Notes: generated by a model from the letters alone, not told the origin. Shown: positions 22,681-35,266, counted from the stretch's first letter. The stretch: DNA of 64,000 nt from Emmonsiellopsis sp. PD_33 (GCA_032988165.1 JANTQF010000139.1:22748-86747), one strand, 5' to 3'. Numbers and translations are program-made.

Positions 22681-25600
22681 CTAAGGCCCAAACGATTCCC
22701 CGGGTCTGAAAAATCCAATACCCAGCGGGGACAGGTCATCAAACAGGGATAAAGGGGGATTGTCACCCATCTCTTCTTCGACAGGAAAATCCTCAACCAA
22801 GTTGCTTTGTCCATCATACATAACCGGCAAAGTTTGACTGCCACTCGGCCCAGGCAAGTGGTTTTGTACATCCATCTCTTCTTCGACAGGAAAATCTTCA
22901 ACACCGTCGGTTTGTCCATCATACATAGCCGGAAAAGCTCGACTACCACTCGGCCTAGGCGAGCCGTTTTGTGCGTTATTCAAGGCGATGGGTGACGCAG
23001 AAACACGTCTTGACGGAGGCATCCTGGGTTTCGGAGTGATCATGACGATTCCGTTGATAACTTCGGTATTGGAACGTCGCCGTTTGGGGAGCGCTGGCCT
23101 CAGCCGTGGGGAACCTTCGATGTCAGACTGGATCCAAGGGAGATCCTCAGTTGCCCTACGTTTTTTGGACGGGGTCATCGGACGGAACGGAACAGGCTGA
23201 ACAGGAGATTTCGTGGGCGAGAAATAGGTAATCGGTAGACTCGGTACTTGGTAGTTATCCGGGATAGGCAGCGTATGGAGATCGAAGAAGCCTGCTGGAG
23301 TTCTGAAGTATGCCGGTCTCGCAGAGGCTTCATCTTCGAATACGGGGAGGAATCTTTGGTTCTGGATGATGTAGCTCATAGTATTATCATCCAGGAGATC
23401 CTTCTCCGCATGTTGCAGTTCCGCATTTGTCATTTGCTTTCTCCGTTTCAACATCTTGTCCTCCAGCGTATCTCGGAGAACAAGAGTCTCCACATAAACG
23501 GGCTTCGTCTGCGAAATCCGGTGGGCTCGCTTGATCGCCTGACTTTCGACATTCGGGTCCCAGATAGGATTGACGATGAAAACCCGTGATGCGCAGGCGA
23601 TATGAAGTCCGTGTGATGCCTGGCGGAGATCCATAAGCAAGACGCGAACCGTTTCAGTCTCGTTAAACAGGTTGAGATATTCGGATCTCTTCTTCGTCGT
23701 CAGCGTGTTTGCGTAAATCCGGAACTCAACACCGAGCAGCTCAAGTCCCTCAGCGATCCAGAAACCGGTGTTATTGCTCTCGTAGAAAATGATGATTTTC
23801 TCCTTTTCTTGAAATTCCTGCACTTTATCAAGCAAATAAGTAAGTTTGGCAGAGGCGGTAGCAACAAATTTAGTTTGTGTCAGTGGCGAGTCAGCCGGAA
23901 GACTCTTAACACGACCAAGAGAGAAGGATTTCTTTGAGTGGGCATTTTCCTTTTCGGGCTTTGGTCGGTGAACGAGATTATCGTTGGATTTCTTAGTCGC
24001 TCCCACAACTGCATCATCCTGTTTAGAAGCGGCCTTGTCAGCCCACGCCCGCATTTGGCTCCGTTGTTTAATCCCGGCTCCTATGATACCTTCGGAAGGA
24101 TCATAGGCGGAAAGGTGCGATGTGACAAACTTCTGGACATGCCTGGCTTGAGAGATACCCAATAGAAGTGGTTGACGGTGCTCGTCGAGGGCGTCAATTG
24201 CCCAGGCGTCCCTCGCATTTTCAGGGAAGTCCTGTAAAAATACGCCCAGCTCGGCAAATTGGCCGAAGGCATTCCAAGCGCCGCACTTCAGGGCTTTTTC
24301 TGCCATGTCGATCGCTTCGCACAGGAGCCTAAGGTCTCTTCCGGGCATCCGATGATTGTTGTTTTCTATGTATTTTCTGGCAACGTCCACGGATGATTGT
24401 AATTCTTTCTTTTCAAATCCAGCCCACCAGAAACCGGCATGCCTCAAATTCGAGATGAGCACGCTCAGATGTTTTCTATTCTTCGGATGAAACATATAAT
24501 CCTCGTCAGTGCGTTCAGATGTGATGGCATTCACGGTAAGGGTGATGATGAACAAGTTCAGGGATAGCTTGTCATAGAAGGTCGGTTCTAAATAGACGAC
24601 TTTATTGTGGAGTTTCGGTAAAACTAGGTCCTTGTTGATATCCTCGGCTCGATGGCGTACGACAAGCGACTGGAGAGTGGATCGCAGGGATGGAGAAGTT
24701 CTGCGTTTGCCATCAGGCCCCAGTGGTTTCGTATACTTGGACCAATTCGCCGGGTCATCGTTGCCTGCATTTGACCAAGGCTTCAGAGCAAGAAAATCGA
24801 CTACTATATTCCGGAGCTTATCGATATTCTTCAACTCCTCGTCCATCACATTTGCAGCCTTTTTCCGGGCCTCTAACACGGACGAGGCGCTGTTCTCTTG
24901 TTTACCCACAGCGCTCCCGGTAGTTTCCTGAGAGGCAAGGGCCACCTCGATACCATATAGTCCTCCAGAAGGGGTACCAGACACAACCCAACGTCGTTCA
25001 ACGTGGAGCTTCTCAAGGGTAAAAACTGCCAAAGATTTTCCACCCTGACTCGCAAAGTTATGCCCTTCATCAACTATCACCCGAAGCCAGTGAAGTCTCT
25101 TCAGGGGCGTTTCATACCTCGCCGAAGTAGCAGCTGGATTCGGACCGGCTTCTTTGTCGAAACGCGGCCTTGAAAAAAGGATAATATCGTAGTCAAGCAA
25201 CTCATCTGGTTGGGGGGTTTTCTGAGCACTGTCGCGGAAAACTAGTACATTCAACCCCTGGGTATGCTTTCGGATTTCGTTTAACCAGTGATCCACTAAA
25301 TTTGACGGGACAATGATAAGCGTAGCAGAACACAGCTTTAATTTTTCATTGTCAGGTTTAGGCGCTGCAGTTGCACGGCTCTTGTATTTTGGAGGGGGTT
25401 TAGTTATCATATAGGAGCCCCGATTGGCTTCACAGGCTGCGAGACAATTATCCTTCCCGTCAAGGTACGACTTCCAAGGAAGAGAAAAACGACCAGCAGC
25501 TGCTGCTGCCATTTCAAGTAGTGATCCGGTTCTTGGACGAACGGGGTGAAGTCCTTCCATATGCATCGATGGGATCCGGGGGAAATGCCCGCGAGTTGCA

Positions 25601-26778
25601 AGTATGACAGCTAAACATACCAATGTTTTGCCGTAGCCCATAGTTTCCGCTAGGATACCTATAAATCCGTGAGCATGTATTCGCGTCTCTCAACGAAATA
25701 AAAGGTTACTTACCACCACAGGCTTCAGAGTAGAGACGTTTCTCCCCATAAATTGTCCCGCCCTCCTTGTCAAAATAGTACTCCTTCCCGGTAGGGCCTC
25801 GCAACGTCTGTAGTCGAGGATCTAGCGTCTGGCGAGGCTCCGACTCCCGTTGGATCATGTGGGCTGCTGAACGACGTTGGTAAGGATATAGGGGAGTTTT
25901 CAAGCCGATAACTCCCATGTCATCACCTTCGACATAATTTCCCTCCTTCCAAAGGACCTCCTCCATCGCCGCTCTAGAATATGGGTCAGATACCGCTTCA
26001 ACATCGGGGTTGGGCGATTCCAGCGTGTTGAAGATGTAGAAGAGAGATTCCCCTTCCTCATCCGCCCGCACAGCCGACAGCGCAGCAGGGTCAAAATTGC
26101 CCTCCCATGCTTCTGGTGACGGATCCAGTCTCGACATCACAAGCTTAAGGCATCGACGCAAACCCAAGTTTGATCGTGATATGTGGGCCCTCCCAATATC
26201 ATCTGGGAGAACGTATACGCGAACGGCGCTCCATCCTGGGAGATTCTTGTTGCTACAGACGGAAGTTCGGATCCATCGACTGCGCTCTAGCCGCAACACT
26301 TCATCTGACGGGTATACCAGCCGACCAGAATCTCCAGTGTCGAACATTTGTCCATCAACAGCAGTATCCTTCCGCTTTAGAACCCCGACTGGAATAAAGT
26401 TACCCAGGTCATCCAACAGATTCTCTTTCTCCACATTTGCACCCAAAGATTGTCGGGGGGGTGTACACGGAGACGAGGCCGACGATGATGGGGAGTTGGA
26501 AGCTGATGGGGTAGAAGAGCCCGAGTGGGAAGGCGATGGATAAGATACAACCATCTGTTGGTCAAGGCTACCACCCATTGTAATTGCATCTTGAAGCTGC
26601 ATCGCTAACGAATTTGATTCCTGTATGAAAAAGCACAGATTAACACATCTCCAATAAATGGCCCTTCGTACTTATCACCACCTACCTGTGACAAATCACT
26701 GGCTGTAGCTGGCAGAATCGGCGCAACCCCAACCTCAAGGGCAATGGGGGCGTCGCATCTTTCCCCTGCACCATCCAT
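22681..26778 (-). CDS. SNF2-family helicase/ATPase, Rad5/HLTF-like
   Basis: Three exons (26778-26686, 26620-25714, 25658-22681) give 1325 residues. A Ser/Pro-rich N-terminus leads to LYPYQRRSAAHMIQRE and the ATPase core. Motif I is GGILAETMGYGKT (about residues 333-345) in place of the usual DEMGLGKT. Motif Ia is TLIIVPSNLVDHWLNE, motif II is DEGH (about 530-533), and motif III is VVSGTPSGG. The helicase C lobe has IIIFYESNNTGFWIAEGLE, VLLMDLRQASHGLHIACASRVFIVNPIWDP and the motif VI region QAIKRAHRISQT. About 85 residues separate motifs I and Ia, as in Rad5-like enzymes, but no RING finger is visible between the lobes. Motif VI has Lys and Ser where family members usually have Gly and Gly. 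A nuclear role in chromatin remodelling or DNA repair is likely by family; the exact orthologue is unclear. The tail carries two 29-codon near-repeats. Confidence 0.88.
22768..22959 (-). repeat. two near-identical 87-base units in the helicase C-terminus
   Basis: Units at 22768-22854 and 22873-22959, spaced 105 bases apart, both encode PSGS..(F/L)P.MYDGQ....VEDFPVEEEM. They differ at a minority of positions and keep frame, so the duplication lengthens an acidic tail of the helicase. Confidence 0.85.
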
Positions 26779-27886
26779 CCTATCGAGTTCGTCGACCACC
26801 TGGCCAAGCCCACCGACAGACAGATTAGACGTTTTGTTAATACCAGCGGTACATTGGTAATGACAGCTTGAACTTCAGGGAGCTATCAGGAAGCGCAAAA
26901 CAAGAGGAGGGAGAGTGTTGGCGAAGTCTCCGACTGGGAGGGGCTGGGAGGAAATAGGAGCGTCGAACATGCTACTGTTGTTCATTCACCGGGGAGAAAA
27001 GCCAGTGTTGCTGCTCCGGCTGTCATGTCTCTCGCCTGCAGAGTGAATGGGCGGGTTGTTGGATGTGTTGTTGAGCAGCAAAGAATGCGGAGAGAGAGAG
27101 GGGAGGTTGCTGCCTCGGGCTCGTAGGGCTGGAAGTAAGCAATCTGATTGGCTGAGAGCCCACACCGCTTTGGGCAGAATGTGTGGTCTGGCCCTGTCAG
27201 TCTGGGCCAATCAGAATCGATCTTGGGCCGGGATAGAGTACTAGGAGTACTTCTAACTACTAGTACTGAAGAGGAGATATGTTGTTTATATGGACTTCGA
27301 ATAAAAACAGAAATCTCCCTCTCTCATATTAACCTCATCTAACCAATAACTATAATAGTAGTAGTAATAGTTTTCTAGAAATCAAAGAAGAAATAACCAA
27401 CCCACACGCACACACAGCAACATATAGTACTAGTAACTCCCAAAGCAGATGATGATTAGTATGATAATGATAATGAATCCCAGCCTTCCCAACCAACTAA
27501 TAGCCCTTCCGCCAGTAGTAATAATAATGCAAAAGGAAAAAAGAAAAAGAAAGGAAGGAAGGAAGAAAGAAAGAAAGAAAGAAATGAAAATTAGAAAGGG
27601 GAGACATTGATCACCCATGAAGAATCATGATGCAGAGTTAGACAAATGTGGCGAGAAAAGAATGCTGAATTGGAGAGAGAAAAGTGAGGGAAGAGAAATG
27701 TATTGTATGCCAAAAATCCTCACGCCATGCATCTTACCTTGCTTTTTTCTCGTCGCTGTAGGGGCCAATGCCCCTAAAGGTGGAAGCAGCGAGAGGTCGA
27801 GAGAACTCTTTGATTTTGGGCCAAAGCCCTCTCTCCCTAGTCGTAGAACCAAAGAGACAAAGAACAAGTAAGGTATATAGACGACC
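26779..27886. other. intergenic region with purine-rich tract
   Basis: About 1.1 kb between the helicase start and the 3' end of the HMG gene, both on the minus strand. Bases 27534-27600 are a nearly pure purine tract with ggaa and gaaa reiterations. Other parts are mixed. Open frames (27047-27244, 27617-27871) have no coding character. Confidence 0.5.
27534..27600 (+). repeat. (GGAA)n/(GAAA)n purine microsatellite tract
   Basis: The tract runs ggaaggaaggaa then gaaagaaagaaagaaagaaa with few interruptions. It lies in the 3' flank of the HMG gene and is a probable length polymorphism. Confidence 0.75.
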
Positions 27887-30271
27887 TTACTTCCTCAAAA
27901 ACTCCTCAACCTCAAACCCAACCCTCCTCAACGCCTTCTCCTCAATCCCAATCCCCAGCCCAGCCTCCGCCACCCTCCTCACCACCAGCGCGCGGGCCTC
28001 ATCAAGACGAATCTCAACTGGATTGCCGCCATACTTCTCCAGCTCCTCCTTTTCGCAGTCACGAATGTATATCGTGACGTCAGGACCGGCACAGCCACGC
28101 CATAGAGTGGCCATCCACTGCCAGTGGTCAATGGGAGCGTAAGAGTCCTTTATGGGCGCCGCGCAGGCGTGTGTATCGGCTGTTGTTAGCTGGTAGCGGG
28201 GGACAAGGGCGATGCGGAATGGAAGCTCAAATGGTGAGGTTGTGGATGTGGATGTGGGTGCCGATGATGCGGACGGTGCAGAGGTGGATGCAGACGTTGG
28301 TGTTGGTAGAGGCGAAGGAGCTCCCGCAGAAGATGCGTCTGGCGAGCTAATGCGGAGTTGAGCTGTTTTGGGGACGATGGATTTGGGAGATATACCGGAG
28401 CCTGGTTCTTCTAGTCCGGCGTGTTGGAGGCGAGGAGAAGGCGCTGGTGAGCCGTTTATAAACGTCAAGATTTCACCGGATATTTTGTGCCAGGCTGAGA
28501 TTGTGGCAAGGTATTCAAGATATTGGACAGTTGCATCCCGATCCCCCGACCTGCCGCTTGATTGGAGCTTGCTTGGGTCGGGTCCTTCGAAGACGCGGAC
28601 TTGGTGCTTCTCGTCCTTCGAAAGAAGGGCCTGGAGATGCTGGATCATGAATTTTACGGATTCAGGGTCCTGGCCTTCAACGGCAACTAGGGCACCGCGG
28701 GCGGGGGAGTCGGTGCTCTTTGACAATGTCGTCGGCGGAGAAACTCGTGCCAACACCTTGATTTTGTTGAGATGGGGAATATTCATAACCATTGCTTCGA
28801 CGGTGCTCTGGTTCTGCTGCGAGAGAGACATTGTCTGCAGTGGTGGAAGGGTCAAGCTGGGGTCATGCGAGGATTGCTGATGTCCAGGTGCAAGCCGATA
28901 GGCTCTCCCGGGCGGTGCTGCTGCTGTCTGATAGGGGCCCGGGCCTCTGGGATGCAGGATTTCTGGCCGAGGGAGCGATGTTCGTCGAGGAGAGTATGCG
29001 TATGGAGTGTCGGGACTCTGATCATGACGGACAGGCACGTAGATACCATTCCCATTATACCGACGGCGTTTGATATCAGGACATGGAGGCATGGCTTGGT
29101 CTCGCATCTGGGCAACTATTCGTCGATCCATGCTACCTGGAACCTGAACTGGGCTTGGAAGCCTGTTGTCGTCTCCCAGTCTCCGCCCCCGGAAACTTCG
29201 AGGAATAGCTTGACTAGATTGACATGATGATGCGGTAGAGCTTGTGGAGTTTGGAGTGAAAGGGGTATTGGGGGTGGACGGGGGGTTCATGACTCGTCCA
29301 CCACAGCGATTGCACACAGAAGCTCCGGTAGGATTGTTGCTTATCCCTGAGCTGGTCGGGGTGACGTTTCCAGAATTCCTCCCGTAACGGCGTGGTTGAT
29401 ATCGGTAATCGGGATACTGTTGCTGATGTCGGGCTTTCTCTTCCTAATCTCCACCATCAAAACCACGTTCTTTTTTCTTTTCTTTTTTCTCTCCTCCCCG
29501 CTTTTGGGGGCTCGGAAGGAAACACAAAACGAAACAAGAAATCGTAATTCCTCACCTCGGCTAAGTTCTTCCAGTCTTGCTTCGAGTCCTGGGGAAGCGT
29601 CCTCCACTTCTCCCCAATGATCTTCGAGATTTCGGGGTTTGCAAGGCCGGGATTCTGGGCAACCACAGAGGCTTGGAAATGCTGGCGGAAAAGAATGAAT
29701 GCTAATGATCAATGCATAGACAGGATTAACAAACGCTGCTCGACCCAAGCCTACTAAACAGAACCTTAGGGGAAACTAGGGCAGGGGGATTGGGAGGGGA
29801 AGGCATATAAGCTACGAGGCGGAAGATACCCCCGAGCAAGACAAAACAACAAAGAAATACTACCGACGGACCATTTCTCGGGCGAGGGATTTTGGGATCA
29901 GGCTGGCAGAGGCAAAACTGGATGCTATTCGACTCCTTGGACGAAGTAGACTTGGAAGAACTTGAAGAGGCGGCTCGTTCCTGGCGGAAAGCCTCAGACG
30001 TGATCAAGGAGGAGGTTCTTTTGCGGGCAATGGGGGATGCGAGGATGGTCGAGGGGACTTCTATCAATGTAGATTTCTCCGCGAGGGCGGCCACCAGCGC
30101 CCTGCTCTCCAGCCCCGTTGATCGGGGCGCGCTCTCGTCAGCCACGATCTTGGAGAATTTATCCGTCATAATCTGATGCTCCACTGGCGTGCTGGTGCGG
30201 GTGGGGAGGTCACGTCTGGTGGGATCATAATGCAGCGTGGGGGGCTTTGGAAGCACTCGATCGTAAGACAT
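27887..30271 (-). CDS. HMG-box (MATA_HMG/ROX1-type) transcriptional regulator
   Basis: Three exons (30271-29872, 29701-29556, 29443-27887) give 700 residues. The HMG box (about residues 128-200) is KIPRPRNAFILFRQHFQ, then NPGLANPEISKIIGEKWRTL and NLAEEEKARHQQQYPDYRYQPRR. This is the sequence-specific, mating-type/ROX1 class rather than the non-specific HMGB class. After it comes a CNRCGGR segment with a CxxC pair, then long Pro/Ser/Gln-rich regions typical of a regulator, and a folded C-terminal part (WQWMATLWRGCAGPDVTIYIRDCEKEELEKYG) ending in a helix. One intron splits the box at RPRN^AFIL and uses a gtccgt donor. Proteins of this type regulate sexual development or respiration-linked genes in ascomycetes. 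The precise role here is inferred. Start chosen at the ATG of MSYDRVLPK. Confidence 0.88.
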
Positions 30272-31356
30272 GTATGTGAAGGGGCGCGAGAAAGGCAAAG
30301 GCAACGAGAGAAAGGAAACGGGAAGAAAGGAAAAAGGAAAAGAAAAGAAACGAAACGAAAAATGAAGATATCAAGATATCGGCCGCAGTCACGGCGGAGA
30401 CGAGGAGGACTACTAAAACTCAAACTCGATTTTTTTTGTATGGACGAATCGGTCTACAAACATGCAGTTGGACGCTGAACGTGGCGAATGGCGAGAGAGC
30501 TTCACCAGCGTCAAGTCCTTTGTTATCCAAACCCACGTTCGGTATATTTATCTTCTTTGTTGGGGGGTTTGCACCACCCAGCAGCCCGCTGAGCCCAGCA
30601 GTCAGTTGCAAACAATCGCAGGCGAGTGCAGCAGCCGGCCTGGCAAGAAACCCCCGAGAAAGCTAAACTATTGTTTTGGTTCCTTTGTCCCCATGGTTCC
30701 TGAATGCGGCCAAATGCACGCCTCTCCAGGGCTCCAGCGCTCCAGCGCTCTTTGAGCTGAGACATCCAATCAAGCCATGCCTGCAACAATGCGATGAAGA
30801 ATGGCTGCTCCAACGCCGGGCAGAATCACAAACCGCCATTGGCCCGCCCGCGCCTGGGCTGGACGGCGTCCGTGGAGGGCAGCAGACGGCGACGGCGATA
30901 TTTAAGACAGTGGTACAGAATATAAGCAACATGCGCGTCATTTCAGCAGCTCGACTAACAAAGAGCTTCATGCCCAGAAGCATATGGAAAATGGCCGAGC
31001 AGCCACAGCAAAATAACACTGCTGGCGTGATTATAATTTTCCGATTCCATCCATTCTTGTTTGCGTTCCGCTCTCAGATCCCGCAATATCGGCTCTCGCA
31101 ACCGAACCTATCGAGGGCCGGGTGGAGGGATGACAGGAGCCCCAGGTCGATCGTAACCAAGCGCGATCATATCCGCTCTCACTCGAGACATCCGGCCAAT
31201 AATCCTGGATCAGTCCCAACGCCGGCCTTGAGTTGACAGGGGCGCGGCTAATGAGCGGGCCCGCTTTTCTGTCGTTTGCGGATGGAACAAGGCCTTCCCG
31301 CCCGCGGTTGGCCACGCCTCTAAAGACCATATACAGCCTGTTGGGTGAAGTACTAG
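30272..31356. other. intergenic region upstream of the HMG gene
   Basis: About 1.1 kb. A purine-rich stretch at about 30285-30370 lies immediately upstream of the HMG start codon, which is a CT-rich leader on the coding strand. Open frames such as 30676-31236 have no domain character. No gene supported. Confidence 0.5.
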
Positions 31357-32587
31357 TTACGGAGCAGCGTTCGTCTGATTCAGCCACAATTCGTTAATGC
31401 CGTCAAATACTACCTGGCCTAACATATTATGCGCTGTTGGTCCAAGATGCATATCGTCCCTAATAAACAACAGCAAGGGTTATCGTCAGCAATCCCAACA
31501 CAGCGGTCGCATGTAAACGAAAAGGGAAAAAAGCAAAGGGGAACTGCTCACCAGAATAGGTATTTTTCTGGAACCCGGCAGACTTCCTGCTTCCCCAGCA
31601 GCCACTTTTTCGAAACAACAGCACATGCACTATCGACATTATCCCAATCCATGCCGTCCTTCCCAAAATCCTTGGTGTCGATATATCCAGCAACCCATAG
31701 CTGTCTCTCCCGGAGCTGGTCGAGCAGGAAGGAGTTTGTATCGAGGAAGAAAATCGGTCCATTCTTCCATGCTTTGGCGTGCGTCTTCAGCTGTTTGTTC
31801 CATTCGTCAACCAGCGGGACGGCATCTCTATGTGTTTCGTTATTCAGTTTGAAGGCCGGAAGGAATGTTACATCTACCGCTGCCATGAGGACCACTTTCA
31901 TTTCGCCCGCAGTCCACTTAAACCCCAGCACGGAGAGTTCCTCAAATATAGTTGCCACGCTTCGTTGAGCGGATAGCTTAGCTGCCGCCAGATCTTGGCC
32001 CAGTAGGCGCCAAATGTCCCACACCCCAAACGACACGGAGAAAATAGTGTACTTCTGCCGCCTCTCGATCTCCTCCTTGGTGAATCCAGCAGTAGCTTTT
32101 TCCTCCTTCAGCATCCAACGCCGCATCTGCGTCTTCAAGTCCGCAAGCGGCGAGCCGCTCCATTTAGCGTTTGGGATTCTTTCAAGCTCGTCATTGTCAA
32201 CAACCGCGCCCGCAGAAGACGAGGACTCGGCCATATTTTCGTGGAAACAAGAGAACTAATAAAAGCAACACACAAAATCTTAGTTTTTCTTCGCGACGAA
32301 TGCGGAGGGGAGGGGGGCAGCCATTGAGCCAGCCCCGGCCGAATCCGTACCTTTGAACAAAGCCATTCCGTCCACACTTTGCCCCGGCGGGTATCTTGGA
32401 TATTTTTCCCGTCGCTCCACGAGTCGCCAAATACCACCAATCGATATGTATATCCGTTCGGTTTCGCTGCTGCTGGCGACGTACCCGCACTAGATGTGTA
32501 GCCCGAGTAGTGTAGCGACCAGAAGAAATACAAGATCCCGCACGCCGCCAGCAGGCCCAGGACGTAGAATTTCTCCTTGAGCCGCAT
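31357..32587 (-). CDS. SGNH/GDSL-family hydrolase with N-terminal membrane anchor
   Basis: Three exons (32587-32351, 32255-31552, 31459-31357) give 347 residues. An N-terminal signal anchor (FYVLGLLAACGILYFFWSL, about residues 7-25) is followed by a short linker and the block I motif VVFGDSWSDG with the nucleophile serine near residue 56. The last exon supplies block V, DDMHLGPTAHNM, with the catalytic Asp and His near residues 315 and 318. Without it the enzyme would be dead. Between them lie FSVSFGVWDIW, a likely block III region, and a long helical part. The family cleaves esters of lipids or acetylated polysaccharides. The anchor implies an extracytoplasmic catalytic domain. The substrate is not predictable from sequence. 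The start is the first ATG (MRLKEKF) of the frame. Confidence 0.87.
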
Positions 32588-33426
32588 ATTGAGAATTTCG
32601 GATGTATCTGTCCAATAGAACAATTAAACCCCACCACGAAGTAGCTCAATAATTCACCTCGAGCAAGTTGTTAGGTGAAATGGCCAAACGGTGGCGGGAT
32701 GCCCGGGGCCTGCGGGAAGTAAATCTGGGCGGAGTTTATGCCAAAGTCAAAAAGATATAAAAATAAAGTTATGTAAAGGGAGTAATAAGTAAGTAATATA
32801 TCAGTTAATGCTATACAAGGACTGAGAATATCCACGAGTTCAAGAAGAAGGGAGCAAAAAAACGAGAGTCAAGAAGGAACGGAGGCAGTCAAAAATGGGA
32901 GGAAAAGGGCCAGATAAGTTTTAAATAAATTGATCGCTGGGCTGACGCCAGATATTTATTTATTCCGCCTAGTTATTAATAAAGCCGATGAGCAAGAACT
33001 ACGCGGCCGATGTTTCGTTGAAACTTGAGAGGTGCCATCGGGGCCGCCAAGCAGGTAGAATGGCTGGGGTACCGGGGTTGGTGGAGTCGGCTTCGGCCTC
33101 ATTTGTTCACTTCAGTTAACTAGATTAAACCGGGATGATCAAGGAGAGATAGATGGGAGAGATACCCGCCAATGGCAGTTGAAGCCGCAGCCTCATCCCG
33201 GCTGGCATGTTTCTCGAAGTTGCCGTCCACGTCTGCGCAGCTGTGGGTTAGCTATGCCTCTGGAGTAGTTAACCCAGGTGTGCTAGTTAGCTGGCTGCCC
33301 GAGTGTCTGCCACCTCTCCATAGATCAACGATTCCATGTCCAAACCCAGGGAGTCAGGGGTTGTCTTTGACAATGTGATCGGCCTGCTAAAGCCCGCCGA
33401 AGAGGGGCCGTCGGGGCTTGAACAGT

Positions 33427-33459
33427 GGCTAATAGGGGCTAATAGGGGCTAATAGGGGC
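33427..33459 (+). repeat. triple tandem 10-base repeat (ggctaatagg)
   Basis: Three exact copies of ggctaatagg followed by a partial ggc. It lies inside a GC-rich patch of the gene-poor interval with no coding meaning. Confidence 0.85.
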
Positions 33460-33949
33460 AGCCACGGCCCGGAACAGCCCTAACCCTTTAGCGTCTCGTT
33501 CCGGGCTTAGGCTTGGGCTGGGCAGTTCTGATAACAACATCAACCCGCCAGCATCCGTTGTTTGACATAAAAGCTGATAAACATCTCTCTGTCAGTGTCG
33601 GGGATAGCTACGGTCGCAATGAGAGCAAAGCCCCATGCAGCCCATCTAACTAGTTATCCCACGCGGCTTCCTGGTCTCCGCATCCATCCCGGTATCCTGT
33701 GTCGCGAATGCTGATGAAGCTCGTTCGAAGCGTGACACTGCGTTTCGCCGTTGAGGAGCGAAACGTTGAGCGGGAGTCGGGCATGCCCACATGGATGACG
33801 GGGTCTGGGATGAAGGAAGGGCTTCCGCGTCTGACAAAAAGTCTCCTTTCGCTGTGCTGTGCTGTGGACATCCATGTCGCCAGATCTAGTTATTCAGGCT
33901 ATACTCGTGTTCCCTGCTCGCGGTATGTTTTTTGAGGCCATCAACACCC

Positions 33950-33972
33950 TTTTTTTTTTTTTTTGAAAATAT

Positions 33973-34011
<39 letters not shown>

Positions 34012-34013
34012 TT
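33950..34013 (+). repeat. poly-T run and (ATTT)n microsatellite
   Basis: Fifteen T at 33950-33964, six intervening bases, then about ten uninterrupted ATTT units to 34013. A typical slippage microsatellite, likely polymorphic. Confidence 0.9.
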
Positions 34014-35266
34014 ACTCTGAAGCATTGTCCGGAATATGTTCCAGAAATAACTACACGGACTGGACATTCCTTTCTCCGCCATTTATTATTACATTCAAGT
34101 GGTGCTGCGGGATACCACGTTCTCCCTAAACGCCATATATGGGATTCTGAGCTCCAGTACTAGTAGCACTGGTAACGGCCACACCGACACATCTAAGCTT
34201 CGACCACGATTACTGCTTTGTCTCCCCTGGCGAACCCGAGAGGCTATCACGTAGTCTAAAATAGCCCGGTTATACCGGTACTTCCATCATGGCATGACGA
34301 GCAAAAACCATTCTATCAGATCTTCTATCCAAATAAGCCGAACTGCTTGAAGGTAGCAACCCTATCACGTTTGAGGAAAGAAACAACGAACCTCGAGAGT
34401 GCTACTGTCTCGAGAAGCAAGCGAAGACCAGGCGTAGAATTACTGTCATGGCAAGACATCAGAACCAGCATGCGGGACGAAAAGCCAGAGCCAGAAAACT
34501 TCAAATACTGACACATGTACCGCTGTTATCCACAATTGTCCCCCGAAGATCGCGACGGAACAGACTACTCCCGTCGAGGATGAGTTCAAACTCACGCGAT
34601 GCACGATGATTCCCTGACCTGATGGAACCTGCGAATTGGGATGTGGGAGTGCACCATTATTTTAAATATTGCTTGGGTCGGTAAGACGCACCTTTATTGT
34701 CTATTGGGAGGTCATCTCGGTCTGTATCTACGTCCGTAGATTGCCAGGACATGCTATATCGAGAGATGGGGGGTATTTTCCGGCTTCTGGAATTGCCTGC
34801 GCCTGCCAGCTGCATAACTTGAAGTTATTACGTTGTCTCCTATTCATGCGAGAGCCCTCCTTCGCCGCCTGGGTTGCATTGTATGTAACGACGAGTGTGA
34901 AATTGCAGGAGACGGCTATTGTGCTGTGCGGAGAGTAATTTGATCTGGAACATCCAAACAATAAACAAATAGACAAATAGTAGACAGGAGAAAGGGGGTC
35001 TTCAACGATGCACATCCAGACTGTATAGATCCGGCCAATCAGACGCGGGCTTGGCGGCTAGGGCTGCTTAGCTAACGGCGCCATCCCGAAGCAGGCTAGG
35101 GCGGCTTAGTCAGGCGCCCACACTCGCTACGCCCCAGCAAAATCCACAACCAGAACGCAAGAATTCGAGATATCGACCGACCTTCCCGCCGACGACACGA
35201 CCTTGACAACCTCCCGCCCGACCATCGACGCTTGCCCCCCCGTCTTGACCGCGGAACTTCGTCAAG

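Larger units (their letters stand above)
32588..35266. other. large gene-poor interval with simple repeats
   Basis: About 2.7 kb, the longest gene-free stretch of the window, between divergently transcribed hydrolase and rps6. It holds a 10-base triple repeat at 33427-33456, a T run at 33950-33964 and an ATTT microsatellite at 33971-34013. Open frames (33172-33378, 33646-33875, 34669-34938) are short and show no family. The last 200 bases should be the rps6 promoter. Confidence 0.5.

Noticed and set aside
30676..31236. 186-codon + strand frame upstream of the HMG gene
   Set aside because: No domain, mixed low-quality composition and no conserved-looking segment; likely chance in a GC-rich patch.
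33971..34013. Regular repeat array that might suggest CRISPR
   Set aside because: It is an uninterrupted ATTT microsatellite with no spacers in a eukaryotic genome.
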